Source of the DNA: an uncultured Prevotella sp.
GTDB taxonomy: Bacteria; Bacteroidota; Bacteroidia; Bacteroidales; Bacteroidaceae
Length of the DNA: 64,000 bases
Direction of reading: 5' to 3'
Assembly: GCA_900555035.1 (NCBI GenBank)
Contig: USJX01000001.1
Span: forward strand, 38,518 to 102,517
Below the pieces are notes generated by a model. It searched no databases, was not told where the DNA came from, and was given only the letters and a program-made list of their open reading frames with translations. A program made the translations under genes and the position numbers. The stretch's first letter is position 1, and each line of letters begins with the position of its first letter. Shown here piece after piece: positions 19,292-27,691 of the stretch.

Positions 19292-19755
19292 AGCGGTGCA
19301 TTTAAATAACCCCACAACAAACCTAGTACATAGCAGTAGATGTGGACTCCAACTGCCATGCAGGGAATGAAGATTCCGATACTGATATAGAGAAAGATGA
19401 TGGTATTGTATCTTACCTTTTTATTGACGTAAGGGGCGATGAACCCCATATAAGCATAGATAAAGCCACTGAGACCGATGATAGGTACGGAGGATTGGGA
19501 AGGATAGCTGATGGCGATGAGATAGAATGCGACCATGTGACCGATGCCGCAAGGTATGTCTCGGTAGCATTGATGGAATATATAAAGGTTGATGGCGGCA
19601 TGGAAGACGTTCTGATGAAAGAACGGATAACTGATGCGCTGCCATAGAGTGCAGCCATCATACAAGCCCATGCCATCATAGCCCATAAGGGTGATACACA
19701 TTATTATAATGTACCCTGCATAAAGCGCAATCTTCTCTTTCGCTCCTCGTTGCAT
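19276..19755 (-). CDS. rhomboid-like intramembrane serine protease
   Basis: 159 residues with about five or six membrane segments. All rhomboid landmarks are present: H52-A-A-I-N56 (HxxxN in the second segment), G94-L-S96-G97 (GxSG with the nucleophile Ser) and His138 in the last segment (VGVHIYCYVLGLLWG, followed by the helix-packing glycines). Rhomboids cleave transmembrane helices within the bilayer. The gene sits between the putative small terminase and the large terminase and overlaps both, so it is a genuine part of the phage operon. Substrate unknown. Confidence 0.75.
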   Translation of the reverse strand: MQRGAKEKIALYAGYIIIMCITLMGYDGMGLYDGCTLWQRISYPFFHQNVFHAAINLYIFHQCYRDIPCGIGHMVAFYLIAISYPSQSSVPIIGLSGFIYAYMGFIAPYVNKKVRYNTIIFLYISIGIFIPCMAVGVHIYCYVLGLLWGYLNAPLCQDK

Positions 19756-20162
19756 CTTTTCTTCTCCTCCTTTCTCACCCTATAAAGTATAACGTGCATG
19801 GTTGACGGAGTAAGATAGAAGCTGGGTGCTGGCTCGTAGCATACACGTTTGATAATATCCATCTTTGACAAGTGTGGATATTGCTTTCTATAATTCTTGA
19901 ATCTTCTGAAAATCTCCTGATACATTGCCCTTCGGGTTGGTATCATATAATCAATGGATTTTCCCAACAATAAGTCTAATATGACTATATAAGCACGGTC
20001 TTCCGATACCCAAAATCTACTGCTCGGAGACTGGGATAGCTTTTCCTCAATCTCTGAGAGTGTTATATTGTCTCCTGTCGTAAGTAGTATCTCACGATAA
20101 GCCCTCAATATATCAGCATCACGTTCCTCTTTAAAATCACACCGTGAATCCTTATATTTCAT
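19704..20162 (-). CDS. conserved DNA-binding-like protein, candidate small terminase
   Basis: 152 residues from the ATG at 20162, which lies 12 bases downstream of a TATATTTG box. A longer frame from 20255 would begin upstream of that promoter and is rejected. The product is helical and basic, opening KYKDSRCDFKEERDADILRAYRE and containing FYLTPSTMHVILYRVRKEEKK. I recall this pattern as common in Bacteroidota phages. Position directly upstream of terL suggests the DNA-recognition subunit of the terminase, but no standard family motif proves it. Confidence 0.65.
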   Translation of the reverse strand: MKYKDSRCDFKEERDADILRAYREILLTTGDNITLSEIEEKLSQSPSSRFWVSEDRAYIVILDLLLGKSIDYMIPTRRAMYQEIFRRFKNYRKQYPHLSKMDIIKRVCYEPAPSFYLTPSTMHVILYRVRKEEKKRCNEERKRRLRFMQGTL

Positions 20163-20173
20163 ATCTGACACTG

Positions 20174-20181
20174 CAAATATA
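20174..20181 (-). promoter_or_regulatory. -7 box for packaging genes
   Basis: TATATTTG on the - strand matches TAnnTTTG and lies 12 bases before the ATG at 20162, so the leader is very short. The TTWACG element at the 22-bp spacing is absent, so this looks like an ordinary host-type promoter. Confidence 0.5.
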
Positions 20182-20220
20182 CAAAAAATAATTGAATTAG
20201 TCGTATTAGAATAACGATAA

Positions 20221-20263
20221 TTAACGGATAAAGTACAAATTAGCCGAAAAAGCATTAATTTTG
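20221..20263 (+). promoter_or_regulatory. composite phage promoter, copy 3
   Basis: TTAACGGATAAAG (20221-20233), 22 bases, TAATTTTG (20256-20263). Drives scaffold, capsid, connector and portal genes. Confidence 0.75.
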
Positions 20264-20294
20264 GGCATTGATTTATAAATTAATACATATATAT

Positions 20295-21110
20295 ATGCCA
20301 GATAATACAAATATTGAACAGAATGCTGGTACTGCCAAGCAGCAGGAAACGAAGACCAAGAGAGACTTGGCTTTGGAGCGTTTGAAGACCCGCCACCCCG
20401 ATACGGAGTATGCGGATGATGAAGCCATGTATGGCGCAATCAACGATGATTATGATGCCGACCAGAAGGCTTTGCAGGGTTACAAGGATAACGAGAAGGC
20501 GATGGGTGACTGGTTGGGTAGTGACCCTGAGGCGGCTACCTTCCTTCAAGCGATGAAGGCTGGAAAGAGTCCTTATGCCGAGTTGATTCGCACTCATGGC
20601 GAGGATGCCATTGATTACTACTCTGACCCAGACAATGCTGATGAGATTGCATCGGCTCAGTCGGAGTTCTTGCAGAATGCTGCAAACGGCAAGAAATTGC
20701 AGGAGGAGTATGATAAGAATATGCCTTCCAGCTATGAGGTGTTTGACAAGTTGGAGGAGAAGTATGGCGAGGAAGCTGTTAACGATGCCATCGACCAGTG
20801 CTTTCAGACCATGCGCAATGTGGTGACTGGCAAGTTTACTGAGGAAATGATTACTGCTTTCATCAAGGCAAAGAACCATGATACCGATGTGGCTGATGCG
20901 GCACATGAAGGTGAGGTTCGTGGAAAAAATAGTAAGCATATCAAGAACTTGCAGCTACGCAAGAAGGGCGATGGTACTGCCGACCTTGATTCTGCCAATG
21001 CGGAGACCAATCGAACGGATAACCAGCCTGACCTTGGTGCTATGGGCAGGGTAGCACGAAGGGGTAGCATCTGGGAACGTGGAAACGAAAAGAGAACACA
21101 CATTAGATAA
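20295..21110 (+). CDS. putative capsid scaffolding protein
   Basis: 271 residues from MPDNTNIEQ. A start at 20268 is possible but lies only 4 bases from the promoter -7 box. The chain is highly charged, acidic and almost wholly helical, as expected for scaffolds, and the gene is directly upstream of the major capsid gene. The C terminus ends MGRVARRGSIWERGNEKRT, a basic tail. Scaffolds often bind capsid protein through such a tail. A very similar ending occurs in the small protein at 25955-26176. Assignment rests on composition and position. Confidence 0.65.
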   Translation: MPDNTNIEQNAGTAKQQETKTKRDLALERLKTRHPDTEYADDEAMYGAINDDYDADQKALQGYKDNEKAMGDWLGSDPEAATFLQAMKAGKSPYAELIRTHGEDAIDYYSDPDNADEIASAQSEFLQNAANGKKLQEEYDKNMPSSYEVFDKLEEKYGEEAVNDAIDQCFQTMRNVVTGKFTEEMITAFIKAKNHDTDVADAAHEGEVRGKNSKHIKNLQLRKKGDGTADLDSANAETNRTDNQPDLGAMGRVARRGSIWERGNEKRTHIR

Positions 21111-21163
21111 TTCGACAAGGTGAAAAGATAATATATAATGTTTAATTAATATTCAGAATAACA

Positions 21164-22705
21164 ATGAAGAAAAGTACATTTAATCGGCTGCTTTCCATAT
21201 TTCTGATGGTGATTGCAGTTATTTTTGGAGTGAATGGTCAGGTTCTCATGGCTGAGACGGCTCTGCCTGATGGCGGTAGTACCGAGAGTGGTCACGCTGC
21301 GGAAGCTGGTGGTGCTACTGCTGCCGGTGATTCTGGAAATGGCGGTGCGGCTCGTCAGGATGATGGTATTGCTACTGAGGGCAAGGGTCGAGAGCATTAT
21401 AATGAGAATGGCACGGATTTCTATGAGAACGACATCAACGACAAGATTATCAAGATTCGTCCAATGGCTTCTCCAGTTGACCAGATTTCACGCTATGCTA
21501 CAACCAAGTCTGCCTCATCTTTCGTGGTTGAGTATTGGAGTATCGGTACACGTCCTATCAAGACTACCGTAAAGGAGACAACCGTGGAGAGTACTGGTAC
21601 ATCTATGGTATTGAAGGTAGAAGACCCTGAAATGTTCACGCTGGATGATACCATCCGAGTAGTGGGTGTGAAGGCGATTACCAACTACAAGAATCAGGCT
21701 TATGCAGACCTTACCGATGAACCTACTCCTGATTTGGAACTTTGTGTGTGTGGTAAGGATAATGAGGGTTATCCTATTGTGTATGCCGTAAATGGTAATT
21801 TGGTTAAGAAGCAGCCTATTGGTATTCCTGCCTTGAAGAAGGGTCAGAAACTTATCCGTATGGCTAAGAGTTGCGGTGAGTTGGACGTACAGACGGGTCG
21901 TTTCAACAACCTTCCTGATTCTGATATTCAGTACTGCCAGAACTTCATGATTCAGGTTGAGGAGAGCACCTTCAATAAGATTGCTGCTAAGCGAGTAGAT
22001 TGGGACTTCTCTGATATCGAGGAGGATAGTATCTATGATATGCGTCTTGCGATGGAGGGTACTTATCTCTTTGGTGATATGGCTTGTATCAAACATACTA
22101 CCAAGAACAACTCGGCTCAGTGGTTTACAAAGGGTATCTGGTGGATGGCTGGTAAGGACATTGAGGTAGGTCATGTTGCTACTGCTGACGATATTAAGAA
22201 GGGCTATGGTAATAATGAGCGAGTGATTACAGACTTGGAGTTGGTTGATATTTCCAAGGACTTGTTCGTGGGTACTGGTATCGGCAACAAGCGCAAGGTG
22301 ATTATAGCTGGTTCTTCCTTTTTGAGCGCATTCAGTAAGATTGACTCTGACAAGTTCCGCTTGAAGGACACCGTAGAGGTTTGGAACTTGAAGTTCAAGA
22401 GTTGGGAGACTGATTTCGGTGAGGTGCTGATGATTCACTCTGAGTTGTTTGACCTCTTCGATATGAGCGACTGCGGCTTTGCCCTTGACCCTGAGTTCTT
22501 GGTTAAGCGAGTACACTTGTCTTGGACACGTAACGTACTTGACTTGAAGAAGGCTGGCATCCGTAACACCGATGCAGTAGTTATTCAGGAGGTAGCTTGT
22601 CTGTACTTGAAGTACCCTAAGGCACACGCTCGTATGCGCCTTGCTGCGGTTCCTGCATCAGAAGGTACATCTTTAACTGGTGAGACGAATGCTTCTGCTG
22701 CATAA
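21164..22705 (+). CDS. major capsid protein (SU10/DUF5309-like)
   Basis: 513 residues, directly after the scaffold gene. The body (about residue 95 to the end) resembles the SU10-type capsid family, with long beta-rich and helical segments and no membrane helix. The first 30 residues are unusual: MKKSTFNRLLSIFLMVIAVIFG then MAE, a textbook secretion-signal pattern, followed by a Gly/Ala-rich linker (about 35-65) and a GIATEGKGRE...FYEND segment. The N-terminal part may be a delta domain removed on maturation. Family call is from overall resemblance and gene order. Confidence 0.75.
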   Translation: MKKSTFNRLLSIFLMVIAVIFGVNGQVLMAETALPDGGSTESGHAAEAGGATAAGDSGNGGAARQDDGIATEGKGREHYNENGTDFYENDINDKIIKIRPMASPVDQISRYATTKSASSFVVEYWSIGTRPIKTTVKETTVESTGTSMVLKVEDPEMFTLDDTIRVVGVKAITNYKNQAYADLTDEPTPDLELCVCGKDNEGYPIVYAVNGNLVKKQPIGIPALKKGQKLIRMAKSCGELDVQTGRFNNLPDSDIQYCQNFMIQVEESTFNKIAAKRVDWDFSDIEEDSIYDMRLAMEGTYLFGDMACIKHTTKNNSAQWFTKGIWWMAGKDIEVGHVATADDIKKGYGNNERVITDLELVDISKDLFVGTGIGNKRKVIIAGSSFLSAFSKIDSDKFRLKDTVEVWNLKFKSWETDFGEVLMIHSELFDLFDMSDCGFALDPEFLVKRVHLSWTRNVLDLKKAGIRNTDAVVIQEVACLYLKYPKAHARMRLAAVPASEGTSLTGETNASAA

Positions 22706-22742
22706 AAAGCAGGTAGAATTGCAAATCATTCATTAAATAGTG

Positions 22743-22779
22743 AGGGGTGTGGGCACTAGCCCCATCCCTTTTTTAGTAA
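22743..22779 (+). terminator. terminator after the capsid gene
   Basis: AGGGGTGTGGGC pairs imperfectly with GCCCCATCCCT around a 4-nt loop and is followed by TTTTTT. Probably partial, allowing extra capsid mRNA relative to downstream connector genes. Confidence 0.65.
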
Positions 22780-22804
22780 CACATATATATAATAAGGTAT
22801 AATC

Positions 22805-23212
22805 ATGTTTAATAAATATCAAGCTGGTTCGGACTTGGCATTCAGCGTTATGGTTGGTAACGAGAGAATGCGCATTGTTTTTGAGGGTAAGACTATGGGA
22901 AGTAGCATCTATATGACAAGAGACCCTAAGGTACAGAAGTCTATCGAGTCTCATTATTGGTTCAACGACAAATTCTTCTTGGTGGAGAGTATTGACGAGA
23001 AGAAGGAAGCTGCGGAAGCCAAGAAGAAGGCTGCTGCCAAGGCAAAGAAGAAGGTGGCTGACGAGAAGAAGACCCACATTGTGACAGATGTTGAGGATGC
23101 CAAGGAATATCTGGCAGAGACCTTCGGTGTGAGTCGTTCCAAGATGAAGACCAAGGAGGAAATCTTGGCTATTGCCAAGGAAAAGGGTGTTGAACTAGAA
23201 GGACTGGAATAA
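22805..23212 (+). CDS. head-completion-like protein with C-terminal HeH/LEM-like motif
   Basis: 135 residues. The N-terminal 60 are beta-rich, followed by a Lys/Ala-rich helix (about 65-88) and a C-terminal helix-extended-loop-helix (DVEDAKEYLAETFGVSRSKM...EEILAIAKEKGV), a small nucleic-acid- or protein-binding fold found in several phage head genes. It ends in TAATG with the next gene. Role inferred from its place between capsid and connector genes. Confidence 0.55.
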   Translation: MFNKYQAGSDLAFSVMVGNERMRIVFEGKTMGSSIYMTRDPKVQKSIESHYWFNDKFFLVESIDEKKEAAEAKKKAAAKAKKKVADEKKTHIVTDVEDAKEYLAETFGVSRSKMKTKEEILAIAKEKGVELEGLE

Positions 23213-23871
23213 TGAGTACGTATGCTGTATCTGAACTGGTGAAAGAAGTGAAGGTGCTCTTGGATAGAAACCAAGAGTCTGCTGGCTTGCTGACCCCTAC
23301 AGATTCTGATACCCTGACACAGGGCGAGTTGATTCAGAGTAAGATTGTGGATGCAGCAAGAATCATTCTGACGGATGCTCCTGCCCACTTGCTTGACGGA
23401 CAGAGATTCGAGGGGCTTGATGTGGTGTGGGAGGAATCGTATGGGGCTTATGTTGGAACCATGTATCTTCCATCGGATATGATTAGAATACTGAGTGTAA
23501 AGGCTAGTGACTGGAAACGTTCGGCTCAGATTATCACGGAGGATGATGATGCCTACAAGATGCAGGGCAGTAGATTCGGGGTAAGAGGTAACTATGAGCG
23601 ACCTATTGCTGCGCTTATCCATCATGATGGCGAGCGGTTCTTGGAACTATATACCAGCAGGAGCGACAAGGCTAATGTGGCTCTATCGTGTGTGTGTATG
23701 CCTTATGAGAAGGATGGCAATATTACCCTGCCTGATACCTTGAAGGATTCCATCACCTATATGGCTGGCTACCTGACGTGCATCAGTCTTGGTGATACAG
23801 ATACGGCTGGCACTCTGCTGGGTGTGGCTAGGAAGCTGGCACATATTGTTGAACCTACAGAAACACAATAA
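23212..23871 (+). CDS. head-tail adaptor-like protein
   Basis: 219 residues. The ATG overlaps the previous stop by one base. Helical N terminus (SELVKEVKVLLDRNQES), a beta-rich middle and a helical end match the layout of podovirus gp4-like adaptors, which sit under the portal ring. It is immediately followed by the portal gene (3 bases apart). No sequence motif proves it; assignment is by order and size. Confidence 0.6.
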   Translation: MSTYAVSELVKEVKVLLDRNQESAGLLTPTDSDTLTQGELIQSKIVDAARIILTDAPAHLLDGQRFEGLDVVWEESYGAYVGTMYLPSDMIRILSVKASDWKRSAQIITEDDDAYKMQGSRFGVRGNYERPIAALIHHDGERFLELYTSRSDKANVALSCVCMPYEKDGNITLPDTLKDSITYMAGYLTCISLGDTDTAGTLLGVARKLAHIVEPTETQ

Positions 23872-23873
23872 CT

Positions 23874-25910
23874 ATGGCAAAGAAGAAAGAAAAAGCTAAA
23901 TTGCTATCGTTGAGCAAGGTGATTGATAAGGATGAACTGGATAGCGTGAAGGAGTCGATGAAACGCTTTGACCGACCTTATGAGCGTGCCTTCTCTATCT
24001 TGCTGGAGGCTCAGCGATATTACAATAACATGGACAACTTCCGAAAGCGAAGGGAGAGAAATAAGCGGTACTGCTATGGAGACCAGTGGGGAGATACCAT
24101 TGAGTTCAAAAGCAAGTGTGGCTTTAAAAAGCGTATCAGGGAGGAAGACTATATCCGTGAGCAGGGCAGCGAACCATTGAAGAATAACCTTATCAGAAGA
24201 TTGGTGAAGAATGTGCTGGGTGTTTATCGCTCACAGAGTAAGGAACCTACCTGCAACGCAAGAGACAAGGATGAAAAGCGATATGGTGAGACCATGAGCG
24301 TGGTGCTGCAATGTAACCGACAACTGAACCGAGAGACGGAGGTGGATGCACGTACCATTGAAGAGTTCCTGATAAGTGGTGCTGCTATTTATAAGAAAAA
24401 GTATGGATGGCGAAGGGGTAGGTTGGATTGCTGGACGGACTACGTGAACCCGAACAATTTCTTCATAGACAACAATATGAGAGATTTCCGTGGTTGGGAC
24501 GTGAGTTGCTTGGGTGAGGTGCATGACATTACCATCGGCAACGTGCTGAGAGAGTTTGCCAAGTCTCCTGCTGATGCTCGCAAGTTGAAGGAGATATACA
24601 GACTGGCAGCTAACCGAGATTTCGTGATAGCTGACTGCACCCAGCGATTCGGGGAGTTCGACCCTAAGACTATTGACTTTATGAATCCTTCCAACCCTTC
24701 GCTCTGCCGAGTGATTGAGGTTTGGCGCAAGGAGAGTAAGCCAAGATACCGATGTCATGACTACAACAATGGCGATGATTTCAAGATTGATATTGAGGAT
24801 AAGGCTGATATTGTAGATGCTGAGAACAGAGACAGAATCAGGCGAGGTATGGCTGCTGGCATGCTGGAAGAGGATATTCCTCTGATTGATGCCGAGTGGT
24901 TTATGGATGATTACTGGCATTTCTATTATCTTTCTCCTTTCGGTGATATTCTGAGAGAAGGTGAGACTCCTTATGCTCATGGTGAGCATCCATACTGCTT
25001 TAAGTTCTATCCGTTTATTGATGGCGAGATTCACAGCTTCGTGGAAGATGTGATTGACCAGCAGAGATACGTGAACAGACTTATCACGATGTATGACTTT
25101 ATCATGCGTGCAAGTGCCAAGGGTGTATTGCTATGCCCAGATGATTGTCTTCCTGATGATATGAGTTGGGATGATTTCTGCGATGAGTGGAGTAGGTTCA
25201 ATGGTGTGGTGAGATACAAGCCAAACAAGAGTGGTCAGGTTCCTCAGCAAGTGGCGAACAACTCTACGAACATCGGTATCGGTGACTTGCTAAGTTTCCA
25301 GTTGAAGTTCTTTGAGGATATATCGGGAGTAAATGGTGCGCTGCAAGGAAAACCAGGAGTATCGGGTACGAGCGGTTCGCTTTATGCCCAGCAGACACAG
25401 AATGCTACCATGTCGCTGCTTGATATATTGGAGAGTTTCAGCCAGTTTATCATTGATGGTGCTTACAAGACCGTTAAGAACATACAGCAGTACTATGATG
25501 TGGCTCGAAACTTCAATATCGTTGGAAGGGCAGGACAGATTGTACACTACGACCCTAAGAAGATTAGAGACGTGGAGTTTGACATCAACATCACGGAAAG
25601 TACGGCTACTCCTGTATATAGACAGATGGCGAATGAGTTCCTCATGACATTGTGGCAGGCTCAGGCTATCACGCTGGAGCAGTTGTTGCAAGTTGGTGAC
25701 TTTCCATTCGGTGAAGAGTTGTTGCAATCGGTGGCATCTAATCAGGAAGCTATCAAGAATGGTGAAATGCCGCAAGGATTCTCCCCTCAGCTACAAGCAC
25801 AAGTGGCTCAGGCATCACAGAGCAATCCGAAGGCTCAGGCGATGTTGCAGCAGATGATGAGCGGTCAGGGGGTGAACCCTGACGGACAGACTCCACCGCT
25901 GGCGGCATAA
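23874..25910 (+). CDS. portal protein
   Basis: 678 residues, the size of podovirus-type portals. Recognisable features are the N-terminal RYYNNMDNFRKRRERNKRYCYGDQW region, a LISGAAIYKKKYGW strand segment, a VNPNNFFIDNNMRDFRGWDV segment and a late IDQQRYVNRLITMYDFIMRASAKG helix, as in Bacteroidota phage portals. The C terminus is Gln/Ala-rich and probably disordered. The portal forms the DNA-entry ring at one capsid vertex and docks terminase and the adaptor. Confidence 0.85.
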   Translation: MAKKKEKAKLLSLSKVIDKDELDSVKESMKRFDRPYERAFSILLEAQRYYNNMDNFRKRRERNKRYCYGDQWGDTIEFKSKCGFKKRIREEDYIREQGSEPLKNNLIRRLVKNVLGVYRSQSKEPTCNARDKDEKRYGETMSVVLQCNRQLNRETEVDARTIEEFLISGAAIYKKKYGWRRGRLDCWTDYVNPNNFFIDNNMRDFRGWDVSCLGEVHDITIGNVLREFAKSPADARKLKEIYRLAANRDFVIADCTQRFGEFDPKTIDFMNPSNPSLCRVIEVWRKESKPRYRCHDYNNGDDFKIDIEDKADIVDAENRDRIRRGMAAGMLEEDIPLIDAEWFMDDYWHFYYLSPFGDILREGETPYAHGEHPYCFKFYPFIDGEIHSFVEDVIDQQRYVNRLITMYDFIMRASAKGVLLCPDDCLPDDMSWDDFCDEWSRFNGVVRYKPNKSGQVPQQVANNSTNIGIGDLLSFQLKFFEDISGVNGALQGKPGVSGTSGSLYAQQTQNATMSLLDILESFSQFIIDGAYKTVKNIQQYYDVARNFNIVGRAGQIVHYDPKKIRDVEFDINITESTATPVYRQMANEFLMTLWQAQAITLEQLLQVGDFPFGEELLQSVASNQEAIKNGEMPQGFSPQLQAQVAQASQSNPKAQAMLQQMMSGQGVNPDGQTPPLAA

Positions 25911-25915
25911 TGTTT

Positions 25916-25943
25916 AGTGATTATTGATTAGTGATTATTGATT
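25916..25943 (+). repeat. perfect 14-bp tandem duplication
   Basis: AGTGATTATTGATT occurs twice without a gap between the portal gene and the next small gene. It is probably a slippage duplication. It shifts nothing coding. Confidence 0.8.
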
Positions 25944-25954
25944 AATTTATAGTT

Positions 25955-26176
25955 ATGATAGCAGACAGACCAAGTGACAAGAAATGGTATGGTAATGGGA
26001 AACCAGATGCCAGCCAAGGTGGCAACCCGAATGGTGGTGTTGCTACGGAGACCAAAGGTAGGGAAGACAAGCCAGAACTTTACGAGAATGATGTGCTCGG
26101 CAAGGTGTCGAAACGCAAGAAAAACGACATCTGGACGAGGGGTGGAGAGAAGAGAACCAGATTTAAGGACGAATAA
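25955..26176 (+). CDS. 73-residue protein sharing motifs with scaffold tail and capsid N terminus
   Basis: Short, hydrophilic and probably disordered. Two segments match other head proteins in this window. GGVATETKGRE...LYENDVLGK resembles the capsid N terminus (DGIATEGKGRE...FYENDINDK), and GKVSKRKKNDIWTRGGEKRT resembles the scaffold C terminus (GRVARRGSIWERGNEKRT). This suggests a head-assembly role, such as a second scaffold-like or capsid-docking peptide. No family known to me. It lies directly after the portal gene in the same operon. Confidence 0.65.
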   Translation: MIADRPSDKKWYGNGKPDASQGGNPNGGVATETKGREDKPELYENDVLGKVSKRKKNDIWTRGGEKRTRFKDE

Positions 26177-26236
26177 AGAAAGGAGGTGTTTTTATCGTAA
26201 GTGTATTTATCTGATAAACAGATAGATACAGAAATA

Positions 26237-26279
26237 TCTACGAGTTTATGGTGCTGTATGAAAGATATTCGTATCTTTG
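26237..26279 (+). promoter_or_regulatory. composite phage promoter, copy 4
   Basis: TCTACGAGTTTAT (26237-26249), 22 bases, TATCTTTG (26272-26279). Apart from the second base, the upstream element is identical to copy 1 at 7838. Confidence 0.75.
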
Positions 26280-26308
26280 CGGCATCATAAACTTTTAATT
26301 TTTATATT

Positions 26309-26794
26309 ATGGATTTTGTAGATTTTGTAGAAAAATATCAGCAGGAGTTGACTCCTGAACAGATGTTGGCAGTAGCTAAGGCAGTCGGCAAGTATCTCTC
26401 ATGCAAGTTGAGCGATGCGGAGGAGCATCATCTTTGTGCGATGGTGTATGGTGTATTGAGCGAAGAGCATTTTGACAAGCACTTTTCCGATGATGCTATC
26501 AGCAATATGTGGTATGAGGATACTGACGGAACCAAGCACATGGCTCCATTCTTCTCGGATGATGAGATAAGAGAAGCATTTGACAAGCATCAGGATGATA
26601 TTTCTGACTATACCATATATGACTTGGCGGTGACCATGAATCTGCTGAGGAGCGACCATCATGTGCTGCTGGAGAGATTCAGTAATGATGCAGATGAATT
26701 AAAGGAAATGGTGGTGTTGATGGCTATAGAGTATCTGCAAGACCCTGATTGTTTGCATCCAACAAGCAAAATATGGCATACTATTAACGGATAA
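26309..26794 (+). CDS. hypothetical acidic phage protein
   Basis: 161 residues, acidic and mostly helical, with no membrane segment or signal. It begins 29 bases after a composite promoter, and its last codons overlap the next composite promoter (TTAACGG at 26784), so it forms a one-gene unit. The family is not recognised. Its own promoter suggests a dosage different from the lysis genes. Confidence 0.6.
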   Translation: MDFVDFVEKYQQELTPEQMLAVAKAVGKYLSCKLSDAEEHHLCAMVYGVLSEEHFDKHFSDDAISNMWYEDTDGTKHMAPFFSDDEIREAFDKHQDDISDYTIYDLAVTMNLLRSDHHVLLERFSNDADELKEMVVLMAIEYLQDPDCLHPTSKIWHTING

Positions 26795-26826
26795 AGTAAC
26801 TATATGAGAATCATTTCTTATCTTTG
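26784..26826 (+). promoter_or_regulatory. composite phage promoter, copy 5
   Basis: TTAACGGATAAAG (26784-26796, overlapping the stop of the previous gene), 22 bases, TATCTTTG (26819-26826). Drives the lysis cassette. Confidence 0.75.
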
Positions 26827-26862
26827 CATATTATTAATATTAATAGTATATAAAGATAAGTT

Positions 26863-27126
26863 ATGACTCCAAACGTACGTGAAGGATTGCAATATGGCAC
26901 AGCTATTGGAATGGTGGTGAGCGGCATTGTCCTTGCCTTCCTATCATTCTTCTTGAACAACTACGTGATTTCTGATGGTGTACTCTGGTACATCAGTCAG
27001 GCATTGGTTTATTCTGGAGCGATATTCGGAGTAAATGTTTATTTTAAGACCAAGTTAGGTAATTTTGAGAGTAAGGTGAAGGACGAACTCGCAAGTATGT
27101 TGAAACAAGTAAAGGAAGGTAAATAA
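26863..27126 (+). CDS. holin-like protein
   Basis: 87 residues with two membrane segments (GTAIGMVVSGIVLAFLSFF and SQALVYSGAIFGVNVYF) and a charged C-terminal helix (FESKVKDELASMLKQVKEGK), the layout of small two-span holins. It lies 2 bases before the endolysin gene and behind its own late promoter. Holins open the inner membrane at a set time so that endolysin reaches the cell wall. Confidence 0.75.
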   Translation: MTPNVREGLQYGTAIGMVVSGIVLAFLSFFLNNYVISDGVLWYISQALVYSGAIFGVNVYFKTKLGNFESKVKDELASMLKQVKEGK

Positions 27127-27128
27127 TT

Positions 27129-27680
27129 ATGAAGGTAACAAGAGAACAAATTTTGGCGATTATGCCGAACGCAAAGGATAAGGTGGATGCTTTTCTGCCT
27201 TACATCAATGGCTATGCAGATACGTATAAGATTACGACCCCAAAGCGCATGGCGCACTTCTTGGCTCAGATAGCGCATGAGAGCGGTGAACTGAGATATA
27301 CTAAGGAGTTGGGCAATAGAAACTATTTCCACATGTATGACGTTGGCAAGTTGAAGAATATGCTCGGCAACCTGAAAGATGGTGACGGCTACAAGTACCG
27401 TGGCAGGGGCTTGATTCAGATTACTGGCAGGGCGAACTATCAGGCTTTGCAGAAAAGCAAGGAGGTGACTGAGGATATTATGGAGCATCCTGAGTTGCTG
27501 GAGCATCCTAGATATGCTACCAAGTCTGCCATGTGGTGGTGGTGGAAACATGGCTTGAACGAGAAGGCTGATATTGATAGCTTTACCGTTATCACCAAGA
27601 CGATTAATGGCGGAACCTATGGTATGGAGTCGAGACGAAAGTACTTGAAGCGTGCCAAGGCTGCGCTAAAGGTAAAATAA
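27129..27680 (+). CDS. GH19 chitinase-like endolysin
   Basis: 183 residues, the size of phage lysozymes of glycoside hydrolase family 19. Key features are AHESGE (His50, catalytic Glu51, Glu54), YRGRGLIQITGRANY around 97-111, and the WWWWKHGLNEKAD...INGG end. No signal peptide, so release depends on the holin. It cleaves the glycan strands of peptidoglycan. Confidence 0.9.
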   Translation: MKVTREQILAIMPNAKDKVDAFLPYINGYADTYKITTPKRMAHFLAQIAHESGELRYTKELGNRNYFHMYDVGKLKNMLGNLKDGDGYKYRGRGLIQITGRANYQALQKSKEVTEDIMEHPELLEHPRYATKSAMWWWWKHGLNEKADIDSFTVITKTINGGTYGMESRRKYLKRAKAALKVK

Positions 27681-27691
27681 GAGAAAGGGCT

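Noticed and set aside
26177..26236. A gene start after the strong GGAGGTG at 26183
   Set aside because: The only nearby start codon leads to a stop after a few codons. It is probably a remnant of a lost small gene.
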